Positions 35,344 through 44,278 of a stretch of 64,000 nt of DNA are shown here, one piece after another. Numbering within the stretch: position 1 is the first letter of the stretch; the number at the start of each line of letters is the position of its first letter. Source of the DNA: Salegentibacter holothuriorum (GTDB lineage: Bacteria; Bacteroidota; Bacteroidia; Flavobacteriales; Flavobacteriaceae); NCBI RefSeq assembly GCF_900168045.1, contig NZ_FUYY01000001.1, positions 806,001 through 870,000 on the forward strand, written 5' to 3'. The position numbers were made by a program, and so were the translations under genes. The notes below the pieces were generated by a model. It was not told the origin of the DNA and ran no database searches. It was given only the letters and a program-made list of their open reading frames with translations.

Positions 35344-36330
35344 TTATAAGATGTTGTTTTTCTGCAGTTGCTTTAATCGGGATTGATAGTCCTGGATATA
35401 ATTTCTCTGAGTAGCTTCCTCTAAAAAGGATGCCTGGGTTAATTGGATAACTTTTTCTGGATGCTCCATCATATCTGTCATTATCTGATCAAATTGTTTT
35501 GGCTTTAGCTGTACCTGTTCTGCCAAAATTTTAAACTGCCCTGCAGTTGTGGTTTGCCCCATACTTTTTGGTAATAAGCCCTCATCCAAAGCAAAATCGC
35601 TATCATCTACATGGATACGAGTATTCAATAAATCATAAGCCGGGCTTAACCGGTGATCTCCCATCGGTGTTTCCAAAATGGCGAAATTTTTCAGGTGGGC
35701 ATCACCGTTAGAAAACAAATAATTAAATAATAGTAGTTTAAATAATTTAGGTATTTCTACACGGTAAGCCGGTAGGAATTTTTTCATCAACTGAAATAAT
35801 TCGAGGTAATTCCCTTCGTATTTATAATGTTCTCCATGAGTTTGAGGAGTTTTACCGGCAAGGGTGGCAAAATCTTCTTTTGCTTTCTTTGAACCATCCG
35901 GGTTTACATCAAAACGCTTCGTTATATAGGCTGGCGCTCCATTTTCAAAAAAAATAAGCGAATTTTCAGCAGTTTCAATATTGTATACCTGGCGTGCGAT
36001 CTGCATGGTTAAATGCTCATTGGCCGGCATTTCATAGTTCTTTTTGCCGGCACTGGGAATCGGTTTTAGTATATGAGTGCCCTGCCCCCCTTCTTTGATG
36101 AGGCGCAACTTATTTTTTTCCAGAAGAACCGAAAACTTTTCCTGCACCCCGGAAATAGAGATCCGTTTTTGATTGTCTTCAAAAAGTTTATCGGTTTTAA
36201 GATTAGAATTTGGCGCATCATAAGGCAGCACGTGCGAAACTTTACGTCCATCAAAAACACGCTTTAAACATGTCCTGCTATAAGTGCTAAATCCTTCTGC
36301 TAAAGTTCCTGGGCAGTGATCTACTTTCAT
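35344..36330 (-). CDS. hipT: HipT-like toxin kinase (HipA C-terminal domain)
   Basis: This 328-residue Ser/Thr kinase has the HipA fold but lacks the N-terminal subdomain, which is encoded separately just upstream. The loop RISISGVQEKFS holds Ser58-Ile-Ser60, the SIS autophosphorylation motif described for HipT of HipBST. The catalytic loop SNGDAHLKN (Asp210, Asn215) and metal-binding SPAYDLL (Asp233) are intact. HipT phosphorylates tryptophanyl-tRNA synthetase and HipA the glutamyl enzyme; the target here is unknown. The start overlaps the stop of hipS by four bases. A decayed copy of its 3' end lies at 57510-57695. Confidence 0.88.
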   Translation of the reverse strand: MKVDHCPGTLAEGFSTYSRTCLKRVFDGRKVSHVLPYDAPNSNLKTDKLFEDNQKRISISGVQEKFSVLLEKNKLRLIKEGGQGTHILKPIPSAGKKNYEMPANEHLTMQIARQVYNIETAENSLIFFENGAPAYITKRFDVNPDGSKKAKEDFATLAGKTPQTHGEHYKYEGNYLELFQLMKKFLPAYRVEIPKLFKLLLFNYLFSNGDAHLKNFAILETPMGDHRLSPAYDLLNTRIHVDDSDFALDEGLLPKSMGQTTTAGQFKILAEQVQLKPKQFDQIMTDMMEHPEKVIQLTQASFLEEATQRNYIQDYQSRLKQLQKNNIL

Positions 36331-36659
36331 TTAACCTCTTTATTTTTTTTGACAGTAATTGCACCCACAGTATCATATCGAGCGGTAGTCATGAGAATTC
36401 CAAAGTAATCATCGGAATCTAATCGGTTAGCTTTACATACTGTTTGTCTATTAGTTCCTTCCGGAAGCATATTGTAGAAGAAAGGGAATAAGTATTCAGC
36501 ATGATATTCCGGTTGGGATCTTGGCAGGGTAAGACTAATAGATGGATTTTCCGAATCAGCCAACCAGGCTTCCAGGTACCGGAAAGTAAAACTTCCATCG
36601 TCGTGCTGTTTCAGAGTACCAGCCTCCTTTCCCTTATAGCATATAGTCGCTTGCCTCAT
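36327..36659 (-). CDS. hipS: HipS-like protein (HipA N-terminal subdomain)
   Basis: This 110-residue protein is the stand-alone counterpart of the HipA N-subdomain-1 (Couple_hipA), with YKGKEAGTLKQHDDGSFTFRY, PSISLTLPRSQPEY and FFYNMLPEGTNRQ. In the E. coli HipBST system this subunit, not HipB, neutralises the kinase, and the same role is inferred here. It lies 6 bp after the HTH gene and overlaps hipT by ATGA, consistent with a three-gene operon. Confidence 0.85.
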   Translation of the reverse strand: MRQATICYKGKEAGTLKQHDDGSFTFRYLEAWLADSENPSISLTLPRSQPEYHAEYLFPFFYNMLPEGTNRQTVCKANRLDSDDYFGILMTTARYDTVGAITVKKNKEVK

Positions 36660-36665
36660 TTATAT

Positions 36666-36875
36666 CTATACTTTTTTGACCTGCAGTGTGATCTCCATTC
36701 CAAGGACATCTGTTATTCTTTGTAAAGATTCCAGGGTAGGATTAGCCTGGCCTGTCTCGATCTTATAGAGCGTATTGATCCCGATATCAGCCATCTCGGC
36801 TAATTGTTTCTGGGTAATCCGCATATTATCGCGGCGTTGCTGAATCAGCTGACCAATCTTTTGTATCGCTGCCAT
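36666..36875 (-). CDS. hipB: HipB-like Xre-family antitoxin/repressor
   Basis: This 69-residue protein has a helix-turn-helix RITQKQLAEMADIGINTLYKIE (about 19-40, quoted in part) followed by GQANPTLESLQRITDVLGME. It is the first gene of the hip operon. Three inverted repeats with TCCACA/TGTGGA ends lie directly upstream at 61-bp spacing and are the obvious binding sites for this repressor. Confidence 0.9.
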   Translation of the reverse strand: MAAIQKIGQLIQQRRDNMRITQKQLAEMADIGINTLYKIETGQANPTLESLQRITDVLGMEITLQVKKV

Positions 36876-36903
36876 AGGTTCTTTTATTTTTCAAATCCTT
36901 AAA

Positions 36904-37042
36904 TCCACATTATAATGTGGAATCCGACATTGTAAATATTATTGAATTCAAAATTACATTAAAATCCACACTTTAATGTGGAAATTAAAGTATTTATGGC
37001 ATTAATCCCCGAAGATACATTGAGATCCACATCATAATGTGA
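36904..37042. promoter_or_regulatory. Three evenly spaced hip operators
   Basis: Sites are TCCACATTATAATGTGGA (36904-36921, perfect palindrome), TCCACACTTTAATGTGGA (36965-36982) and TCCACATCATAATGTGA (37026-37042). Start-to-start spacing is exactly 61 bp twice, close to six helical turns, which would put the bound repressors on one face of the DNA. The first lies 29 bp upstream of the hipB start codon. The rest of the gap to 37396 shows only AT-rich DNA and three short ATGTTAG-like repeats (37139-37189). Confidence 0.8.
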
Positions 37043-37396
37043 TTACGGACGTCGTTTTCTCCAAATACGGAAATCATTGTTCCAGTATTATTTCACTCTC
37101 CCCGCATTTTGAGGTACAATCTAGGCGAAAACCCATCCCAACATGTTAGAAAAAGTCAAAAAATGTTAGCAAATGTTTAGTCTTTTTTAATTTAACTGAT
37201 TATTATGCAATTTAGATTTTGCGTGAACTAGTAAATTAAAGGTATTTCTATAGGGAATTAGCCGATGAGTTCATTAAAGGTCTTATTCGTTACTCTTCTG
37301 GAATTTTAATTTTTATAGAAAATCAATTGCATATCCGTAATTATTCCAATATTAAGGAATTTATCCTATATTAGATAAGTTGTAATAATTCAAGTT

Positions 37397-37837
37397 ATGG
37401 ATATTTTTTCATTCACAGTACATTTCACAGATGAAGAGAGTTGTCGTTTACATTATAAAGCACAACGCGATAAGGAAGGTGTCACCTGCAATAGATGTGG
37501 CGGCACATCACATTATTGGCTCAAAAACAAGTGGGCCTACCAGTGTAAATCCTGTGAGGCACGACAGACCTTGCGTAGCGGAACTATAATGGAAAACTCA
37601 AATCTATCTTTTTTGATTTGGTATAAAACTATTTGCCTTATGAGTGCCACCAAGAAGGGCTTTTCCAGCAAGGAGATTCAGCGTCAGCTTGGGCTGAAAC
37701 GTTACGAACCCGTCTGGTCAATGGTACACAAGATCAGGGAGGCGATGGGCCAGAGAGACCAGCGCTATACCCTTGAAGGTATGATCGAGGCCGATGAAGG
37801 CTATTTTTCTGTCGAAGCTTCGGCAGTAGAGTGTTAA
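37397..37837 (+). pseudogene. Truncated IS1595-family transposase
   Basis: The frame gives 146 residues: a zinc ribbon (CNRCGG about 32-37 and CKSC about 51-54), the helical DNA-binding region SATKKGFSSKEIQRQLGLKR, and then GMIEADEGYF with the first acid of the catalytic triad. IS1595 transposases continue for about 170 more residues with two further acidic positions; here the frame ends at once with an unrelated Cys and stop. The missing part is not found elsewhere in the window. The break is 1-10 bp from the stop of the minus-strand nuclease gene, so this marks a rearrangement joint at the left side of the defence genes. Confidence 0.85.
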
Positions 37838-39153
37838 ATTGTAAGAGAATCTTCATCTAATTTCTTTTTGACCTCCTCTAACCTTTCTAGAAATCTTTCT
37901 TCATAACTCCGATCATCCTTAACACTTTTAATTTTTTTTGGAAAGTCTACAGAATTCAAATTCAAATAATCTTCTTTATAAGGGAAAGTCAATGTTTTGA
38001 ATTTACCCGTTTTATGCCCACATAAGTAATTATTCACGCAATTAGCACATTTCTTCGGGTTTCTGATCGATGGATCAAATACTATTTCCCCTTTTTCCTT
38101 AAATGCTTTAATTTGAAGATACAAATGGTTCAATTTCTCTTTTTCTTTCTTGTCCGGCTTTATGATCTTAAAATCACATTTGGTAATCTCTTTTTTTCCG
38201 CTGTCCTGAAATTCATATTTCCAATAAATAAGAACACCAAATTCAATTTTGTATTCTTTTATTCCGAAGATATATGATAAGACTTGGTTCATGTGGTTAT
38301 CATGAAAAAATTGTCTGTTTCTTTGAATTCTGTTCCTTTCTTCTAATGCATCATAATACGGATCATCCCCATAACTCAGAAATTCCTTAGGGATGTGGTG
38401 ATATTTTTCTTCCACAACAAACACCTTTTGCTCATGCTTATCATATAAAATGTAATCTGGCTGACCTACAAATTTTCCGTTCTTACTTTTAAAAACCTTT
38501 TTCTGGTTAATAGAATGACCACTGTATAAAATCTCACAATTATGAATCAAACTTTGAAGGTTTTGATAAGATTCTTCATTCTCCAATTCTGATTCGTAGC
38601 TTTTTGACAGTGTGGTCTTAGGCCTTTTTTTTAATAATTTTTGAATAGGACTTTTTTCATGAAGTTCTAGACCAGAGTTACTAGATTCTAATATTTTATA
38701 TTTGAGTGATCTGGAAATAGAATAATTAGCAGGACAAAAGGTAAAACTGGAAATGTCAGTTGCGGAAACATTTTCATTGAAATTGTCAACCCTTTCATAT
38801 AATTTTTTTCGTTTTAGATTAATTTCTAATCGTAGGAAATTATCAATTGACAAAGTCAAAGCTTCAAATTCATTCTCATTCTCTTTATAAGGAATGCTAA
38901 TGAGACCGTTTTCAGGAATGTATTTTTTCTCATTATCGTGACAGATTTCCTTTTTCCTGCAACTGGCTATTCTCTTGTATTTCGGAGCGGATTGCCGCAG
39001 ATGATATATAAAATTATATGTAAAATTTTTCTCTTCGAAATCTAGTTGTTCAAATTTGAGCGTCTCCAGTAGATAATCTAATACAGCTATTTGTGCTCCA
39101 GTAAATTCCATATGTTCTTTTGCTTCTGCAATTAAACGTTTATATGATTCCAT
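37834..39153 (-). CDS. Cas4-like PD-(D/E)XK nuclease with iron-sulfur cysteines
   Basis: This 439-residue protein has a Cas4/RecB-type nuclease core: Asp233 in GQPDYILYD, Glu248-x-Lys250 in VVEEKYHH, and the QVLSY motif (290-294) of Cas4. Cys140 (SSFTFCPANYS) plus C-terminal Cys369, Cys372 and Cys378 (KKCANCVNNYLCGH) are arranged as the four ligands of a [4Fe-4S] cluster. The first 130 residues are extra and helical, with another CRKKEIC pair (65-71). No CRISPR array, Cas1 or helicase is near. It lies 86 bp downstream of the KAP NTPase gene on the same strand, so they probably form one unit. A DNA exonuclease or nickase role is inferred. Confidence 0.8.
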   Translation of the reverse strand: MESYKRLIAEAKEHMEFTGAQIAVLDYLLETLKFEQLDFEEKNFTYNFIYHLRQSAPKYKRIASCRKKEICHDNEKKYIPENGLISIPYKENENEFEALTLSIDNFLRLEINLKRKKLYERVDNFNENVSATDISSFTFCPANYSISRSLKYKILESSNSGLELHEKSPIQKLLKKRPKTTLSKSYESELENEESYQNLQSLIHNCEILYSGHSINQKKVFKSKNGKFVGQPDYILYDKHEQKVFVVEEKYHHIPKEFLSYGDDPYYDALEERNRIQRNRQFFHDNHMNQVLSYIFGIKEYKIEFGVLIYWKYEFQDSGKKEITKCDFKIIKPDKKEKEKLNHLYLQIKAFKEKGEIVFDPSIRNPKKCANCVNNYLCGHKTGKFKTLTFPYKEDYLNLNSVDFPKKIKSVKDDRSYEERFLERLEEVKKKLDEDSLTI

Positions 39154-39239
39154 ACTCGAAATGTAACAAATTTTGTTAACTAGTCATTTGTTCTCGTAAT
39201 ATATTGAATCCTTTCCACTAAGGCTCCTGATACAGGCTT

Positions 39240-42218
39240 TTAGTTAGGTTGTATTGAATACACTTCAATCACCACTTTTCCATCAATTTTTATTTGGCCT
39301 TCGCTACTTTTTAATACGACATTATTTACTGCTATTGGTAGATTTTTCATTTCTAAAATAACACGCATTGTCTGTAAATATCTTGAAGAAATTTTAGTAT
39401 TGTAGTAATCAGTACCAACTAAAAAATGCCCATCCTTAGATGTAAAAGATAGTAGGTGATTTATTTTGAAATGCTCTTCCATATCCCAAGGATGCTGAAG
39501 GAAAAGGTTGAAGATTGCTTCATCATGAATTTTATAAAAGACTTGTTCTACCTCAATTTTTTGATTGAACATAGCTTCGTGATTATTCCTAAGAAGATTT
39601 ATTTTCTGAACCATAGGAATGAACTTTTTAAATTTAAAAATTACCTCAATCTTGAAATCGACTATGGTATTTAGTTTCAAGAAATTCAAATATTCTTTAT
39701 CACCGTCGTCCTTTTCATTTAAACCTTTTTGGACAAACGAAACAAAAGCCTCATGGCTTCCAAAAAATAATTTTGCACTTTCTGAAATTTTATAATTGTT
39801 AGCACCCAATGTCTCAAGCTCAGTAATCTGAGCGCAAAATATTCTAAGGTTTTCAGTGTTATTAATTAAGCTTTCAATAAAAACTTTATTTGTTATATCA
39901 TGTGTCTCTTCACCAAATGCACGTATTCCATGATATATTTTATAAAAGGAATAATCGTTAACCTTCCATTTTTCTTTCCTGCGTCTTTCTAGATATTCCC
40001 TATATTTTTTTATTACAACTGGGATAATTTCCTCCTTATTTTTATTTATAAGATTGTTTTTCTTAATTTCTCCAAAATAGATAAGGATCTTTAGCTGAGT
40101 TTCTAGTTGTAAATAATCATCCTGATCTACTAACCGCCAAATCCATTCTTTAAGATTCTTTTCAGACCGTTCTAAAGATTTATTTTCTTCTAAGTGTATT
40201 AAAATAAAAGAACTTAGCTTTCGCATTAATTCTCCATGATCTAGATTATTTGTCTCTAGTTGGAATAAGTAAATCAGAATACTATTTTGGAATTCTTGTG
40301 AGTTCTGAGGAACAAAATAGTCGAGAAGGGCTATAAGTTCCTCACGATGATCAACAGAAAGTTTAATTATTTCCTCTTTAAATTTCGATTGATCATCCTG
40401 CTGTATAAAATTTTCAAAATCCTTGAATAAAAAGTCGGAATTATTATAATCAAGCTGTATAAATCTTCTGAAATTGGTTGTTATTTTAATAGAATTTGGT
40501 GGAGTGTCATCCTCAGAATCAAACAAGCGGGCAAGGGTTTTTATTAGAAGCTCTGAATCTTCGCATTGAATACCTAATTCCGACTCAAGTTTACAATCCT
40601 CTTCCAAATTTAGCCTTGAATACAATTGATATTTTTTAGGATTGAAGTATTCTCTTGTCAAGTCCAGTATAAAATTCTCTCTATCATTAGCTTCCACTTC
40701 ACCCTCCCCTTCCAGACGAAGAGTATATTCTTTACCTTCTAAATGTAGAAACCTTTCCGGGTATCTTCTCAATTGAGTAATAAAATTGGGGAATTTCAGT
40801 TTTAATAAAATAAAGTTCAGGAAATCCTTTAAATCCAATTCTTGATTTACAAAATCAAATTCAAAAAGAATTTGATTACAAAATCTTTTCACATCCCGTA
40901 GATTTCTGATATGATCATCAAAAAGGACTTTATCAGAATCAATTTTGGAATATATTTGCTCCAGCTTCGGCTGAGAATCAGGAATTAATTTTTTTAAAAT
41001 TTTTTTGAACTGCACTTTTAGAATAGATGAATCAATTTCAGGTAAATAAATTTCTAACTGGAAAAATTTATCTATAAATCGATTGTCTAATACTGAATCT
41101 CCAGAATTTAGTCGCTTTAACACATAACCCTTATCCATTCCAACTATAAAGGTAGTATTGGTAAAATTGGCCGTATTTCGGATTAGTTTCAAAACCTGAA
41201 GAATTTCGATTTCGTTTAACCTGTCTAGATCATCGACAAATACAATAATCTTCTTATTTATCTCTTCAAGTGAAGAATTTATCTTTCTAAAGGTAGAATT
41301 GGCTGAAGAATCCACATTTACAGATTCTTTTTTAAAAAAATTTCGAATATTTTTGGTTTGGTAAAGATTTAGTAATTTGTTAGAATATTCTAAAATCAAA
41401 TCTGAAACTTTTCCACTATAGGGCCTTAATGCTTCTTGAAAAGCATGAAAAAACTCCATGGAGATCTCATCTTCTGTATGGTTTAAATAAGGCCTAAAGT
41501 GAAGAGTTATACTATCGGTTTTTTTAATTTCATTCTCTAAAAGATTTATAAAACTGGACTTACCATTTCCCCAAGGACCTACAACACCCACAGTAAAGGA
41601 ATTTATAAAAGATTGGTAAGAAATCTTTTCTTTTAAATTTATTGCCAATTTGGTGTAATTAAGTAGATCAGGTTCAGAATTATTTCCCTGGATAGAAATA
41701 TCCTCACAAAATGATGCTATATTTTTTTTCTGTTTAGGTGGTATTAATGAAGTATATAAGACAATTCCTATGAAATGTATAACGATTCCAAAGAGCAAAT
41801 GAAAGTATGTAAGACCCCAGTCAGAGTTTAAGACTGGTGAAAACCTCCAGGCCTTTTCAGTAAAGTGAAAGAATAACAGGACTACTAAGGCCGATAGTAA
41901 CAGGGAAATTTGAAAACTGGAAAAAACATAATTCTTCCGTAACAGTCTTAAGCCATGTAGATAAATTATTAAAAACAATAGAAGAAACAATCCATCTGTT
42001 ACTCTATTAGACCAACCAGGTGAAGGGATAACTTTCAGAAATAAAACTTCCAACTTGCCATGGAAAAATGCTAATAATAATCCTAAAAAAATCAACAATA
42101 AAACTGTTCTTGTAATTCTTAAAAGCTCTAATTCTTTTTTATTAAAAAAGTTCTCAAATTTAGATGCAGCATTTAGCACGAATTGTTTATTTTCTAAAAA
42201 TAATTTTTTCAAGAGCAT
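39240..42218 (-). CDS. KAP family P-loop NTPase, membrane-anchored
   Basis: This 992-residue protein has four membrane helices (about 36-53, 75-92, 103-119 and 138-158) followed by a KAP domain. Walker A is GPWGNGKSS (214-222) and Walker B is IIVFVDDLDRL (324-334). The HFRPYLNHTED segment after Walker A and the DNRFIDKFFQ block also fit KAP NTPases. The C-terminal 500 residues are helical and unassigned. In the family the N-terminal helices place the STAND-like ATPase on the inner membrane, and the F-plasmid protein PifA shows that a KAP protein can act in phage exclusion. Between the Cas4-like nuclease and the restriction genes, a defence role is likely. Confidence 0.88.
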   Translation of the reverse strand: MLLKKLFLENKQFVLNAASKFENFFNKKELELLRITRTVLLLIFLGLLLAFFHGKLEVLFLKVIPSPGWSNRVTDGLFLLLFLIIYLHGLRLLRKNYVFSSFQISLLLSALVVLLFFHFTEKAWRFSPVLNSDWGLTYFHLLFGIVIHFIGIVLYTSLIPPKQKKNIASFCEDISIQGNNSEPDLLNYTKLAINLKEKISYQSFINSFTVGVVGPWGNGKSSFINLLENEIKKTDSITLHFRPYLNHTEDEISMEFFHAFQEALRPYSGKVSDLILEYSNKLLNLYQTKNIRNFFKKESVNVDSSANSTFRKINSSLEEINKKIIVFVDDLDRLNEIEILQVLKLIRNTANFTNTTFIVGMDKGYVLKRLNSGDSVLDNRFIDKFFQLEIYLPEIDSSILKVQFKKILKKLIPDSQPKLEQIYSKIDSDKVLFDDHIRNLRDVKRFCNQILFEFDFVNQELDLKDFLNFILLKLKFPNFITQLRRYPERFLHLEGKEYTLRLEGEGEVEANDRENFILDLTREYFNPKKYQLYSRLNLEEDCKLESELGIQCEDSELLIKTLARLFDSEDDTPPNSIKITTNFRRFIQLDYNNSDFLFKDFENFIQQDDQSKFKEEIIKLSVDHREELIALLDYFVPQNSQEFQNSILIYLFQLETNNLDHGELMRKLSSFILIHLEENKSLERSEKNLKEWIWRLVDQDDYLQLETQLKILIYFGEIKKNNLINKNKEEIIPVVIKKYREYLERRRKEKWKVNDYSFYKIYHGIRAFGEETHDITNKVFIESLINNTENLRIFCAQITELETLGANNYKISESAKLFFGSHEAFVSFVQKGLNEKDDGDKEYLNFLKLNTIVDFKIEVIFKFKKFIPMVQKINLLRNNHEAMFNQKIEVEQVFYKIHDEAIFNLFLQHPWDMEEHFKINHLLSFTSKDGHFLVGTDYYNTKISSRYLQTMRVILEMKNLPIAVNNVVLKSSEGQIKIDGKVVIEVYSIQPN

Positions 42219-42247
42219 AGGATTAATTATAAAAATAAATTGGATTA

Positions 42248-42883
42248 TTATCTCTCGACATCCACATTAAAAATTGGAAACAGATCAGCAACCATTTTAT
42301 CTTCTATATAAAATCGATTCACCGCATTATTAACTGCTTCCCTATCCTCCAGTTCCAACCAGGAGATAGCAATGTGTTTCTTGATGTATTTGAGAGAGTG
42401 ATTTTGAAAAATTCGTTCTAAACCAATTCTTAACTGACTTACCGTGTTAGGCTTTTTTTCAAAAGAAAAAGGCTTATTTGTGCGGTGTTTCCCTTCCCTA
42501 TCTGTCCAGATATTATCAGTGGTGTAACGTAAATGCCCGGAGATTCTTTGCTTTAAATTGGTAGTTTTTCCAACATACAAACAAATCCGCTCATTGCAGG
42601 TAGCAGCTTGCAACCAGGCTTCACAAATCTGCACAGGTATAAGTTCTTTTCGGTTTGATGGCCCCTTTAATTTGTACCGCTGTTCGTTAATTTCCTTTTT
42701 CAACACCGTAGTATCACCTACCCACCAAAAGGCGTAAACACCGGCTTTCTTAGCTAGATCCGAAAAATCTTTTTTTCTATTCCCTTCTATAAGTTCTTTT
42801 ACAAAGATTGGCGAAACTCCCTCCAATTTCTCCACTGATTTTGTAATTACTTTTTTATCAAAAACTGCAGTACCTGTATGCAT
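42248..42883 (-). CDS. GIY-YIG nuclease-like protein in the hsd operon
   Basis: This is a 211-residue protein from the ATG at 42883; a TTG three bases upstream would overlap the hsdS stop. AGVYAFWWVG (about 46-55) and CLYVGKTTNLKQRISGH (about 101-117) are the two strands and the Arg-containing helix of a GIY-YIG domain, with an insertion of about 40 residues between them. A conserved Glu (about 157, GLERIF) may bind metal. It starts three bases after hsdS, so it is co-transcribed. It could be an additional nuclease of the restriction system or a separate defence protein. Confidence 0.75.
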   Translation of the reverse strand: MHTGTAVFDKKVITKSVEKLEGVSPIFVKELIEGNRKKDFSDLAKKAGVYAFWWVGDTTVLKKEINEQRYKLKGPSNRKELIPVQICEAWLQAATCNERICLYVGKTTNLKQRISGHLRYTTDNIWTDREGKHRTNKPFSFEKKPNTVSQLRIGLERIFQNHSLKYIKKHIAISWLELEDREAVNNAVNRFYIEDKMVADLFPIFNVDVER

Positions 42884-42886
42884 CAA

Positions 42887-44278
42887 TTATTTTTTATAAG
42901 TTTCTTTCTCTTCTGCAACTTTTAGCTGCCTTTCCTGTTCCAAAGTATAGTCTTTACCGAAATCCTTAATTGCCTTTCTTCGGCCAGAAGCTTTTTTAAG
43001 TAAACTTTCTGCCTTCAACCCCTCAATCTCCCTCAATAAATCCTTCGCGTCCCCATCACTTTCTAATTGCGGCACTAATTCTCCTTTAAAAGCTTTATGC
43101 AAAATAGCCCGTGGTAATTGCTCAATATTGGTTTTTAACACCTCATATTTCTTCTGGATTTTATCCGCTTTGTTAAATAAATTCTCAACACGATTAACGA
43201 TTTCTTGTTGCTCTTTTAAAGAAGGTAATGGAATATTAATACTACGCAACTGGGTGAGATTTATTCGAGGCCTAGTTATGCCATGAGCCAGTTCAATAAT
43301 TTGATCTTTTCCCTCATTAGATAACAAAACATAAAGGCAAAAGTGTTTATCTATTTTTTCTTGATCTAAGCGAATACAGAAACAATCAGCTTTATTGATT
43401 GCAGGTGTGCTTAATTCTGGAAGTAAGGTCGCGCGAATTTCATCACCAACAAAGGATGCAAAAATGATATCTCCTTTTTTTAAAGTATTCCCCTTTAATT
43501 CTTCATACTTCTCCTTTGAAATAAAACTTTGCTTTGTTGTATCAAAAGACAATCGTTTAATATTTTCAAGCCGCACAACTTGAACTCCACTAGGAGTATA
43601 ATCGGCAGTCTTCAATTTAGAACCAAAGGGACCATCAAAAATTTTCTGAGATAATTCCTTTATTGTAGCCTTATTCCATTTTGAACTTCCTTTCCTCCAC
43701 TCTTCCGTCAATTTCCCGGTTACAGCCTGGGTTAGAACCTGCTGACGAAAATTTTGTAAAAGCTCAGGGATTTTAGCTAAACTGGCTTTGATTTTATCCA
43801 GTTTCGTGAATAAATTATCCAATTTAGCTACAATTCGTTCTTGCTCGGCTAGAGGAGATAGTGGAAAAGGTATGATTTTTAAATTCTTTTGATTTAATTT
43901 TAAACGCGTGGTACCCCCAACATAACCATTATAATTAAATTGATTTAAAAAGTATAGTACTATTTTATTAGAAACAATTCCATCCCTGCCCTTTAATACA
44001 TGTGCGTGATTATTAACCCAAGATTTACCTTTTATTAAATAAGCAACGTTCTTGTTTCGCTCTAAAAATGGAGCTCCGTCCTCCCCCAATAAAACCAATT
44101 CCTCATCGAATATATAATCATCAATGTATCCGGCAATTCCTGTTGCTCCATAATAGGGTATATCTCCTAATCTTTTACTTCTCTCTTTCGCGCTAATAGG
44201 TTTTCTTCTATTATCATAGATTTCTACAACATTTTCAAGATTAACTTTAGTCCAATTATCCGGTAATTCCTCCTTCAT
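42887..44278 (-). CDS. hsdS: Type I restriction enzyme specificity subunit HsdS
   Basis: This 463-residue protein has two target-recognition domains, each followed by a long helix. The first starts LPDNWTKVNLENVVEI with helix PLAEQERIVAKLDNLFTKLDKI (about 140-161, quoted in part). The second ends PLPSLKEQQEIVNRVENLF. Two half-sites of a bipartite DNA target are therefore expected. The start codon overlaps the hsdM stop by one base (TAATG). The final 60 residues are basic. Confidence 0.94.
   Translation of the reverse strand: MKEELPDNWTKVNLENVVEIYDNRRKPISAKERSKRLGDIPYYGATGIAGYIDDYIFDEELVLLGEDGAPFLERNKNVAYLIKGKSWVNNHAHVLKGRDGIVSNKIVLYFLNQFNYNGYVGGTTRLKLNQKNLKIIPFPLSPLAEQERIVAKLDNLFTKLDKIKASLAKIPELLQNFRQQVLTQAVTGKLTEEWRKGSSKWNKATIKELSQKIFDGPFGSKLKTADYTPSGVQVVRLENIKRLSFDTTKQSFISKEKYEELKGNTLKKGDIIFASFVGDEIRATLLPELSTPAINKADCFCIRLDQEKIDKHFCLYVLLSNEGKDQIIELAHGITRPRINLTQLRSINIPLPSLKEQQEIVNRVENLFNKADKIQKKYEVLKTNIEQLPRAILHKAFKGELVPQLESDGDAKDLLREIEGLKAESLLKKASGRRKAIKDFGKDYTLEQERQLKVAEEKETYKK

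Noticed and set aside
36073-36267. Short frames on both strands inside hipT
   Set aside because: They are shadows of the hipT coding sequence.
37834-39153. Part of a CRISPR-Cas locus, because of the Cas4-like nuclease
   Set aside because: No repeat-spacer array and no Cas1, Cas2, Cas3 or effector gene is present in the window.
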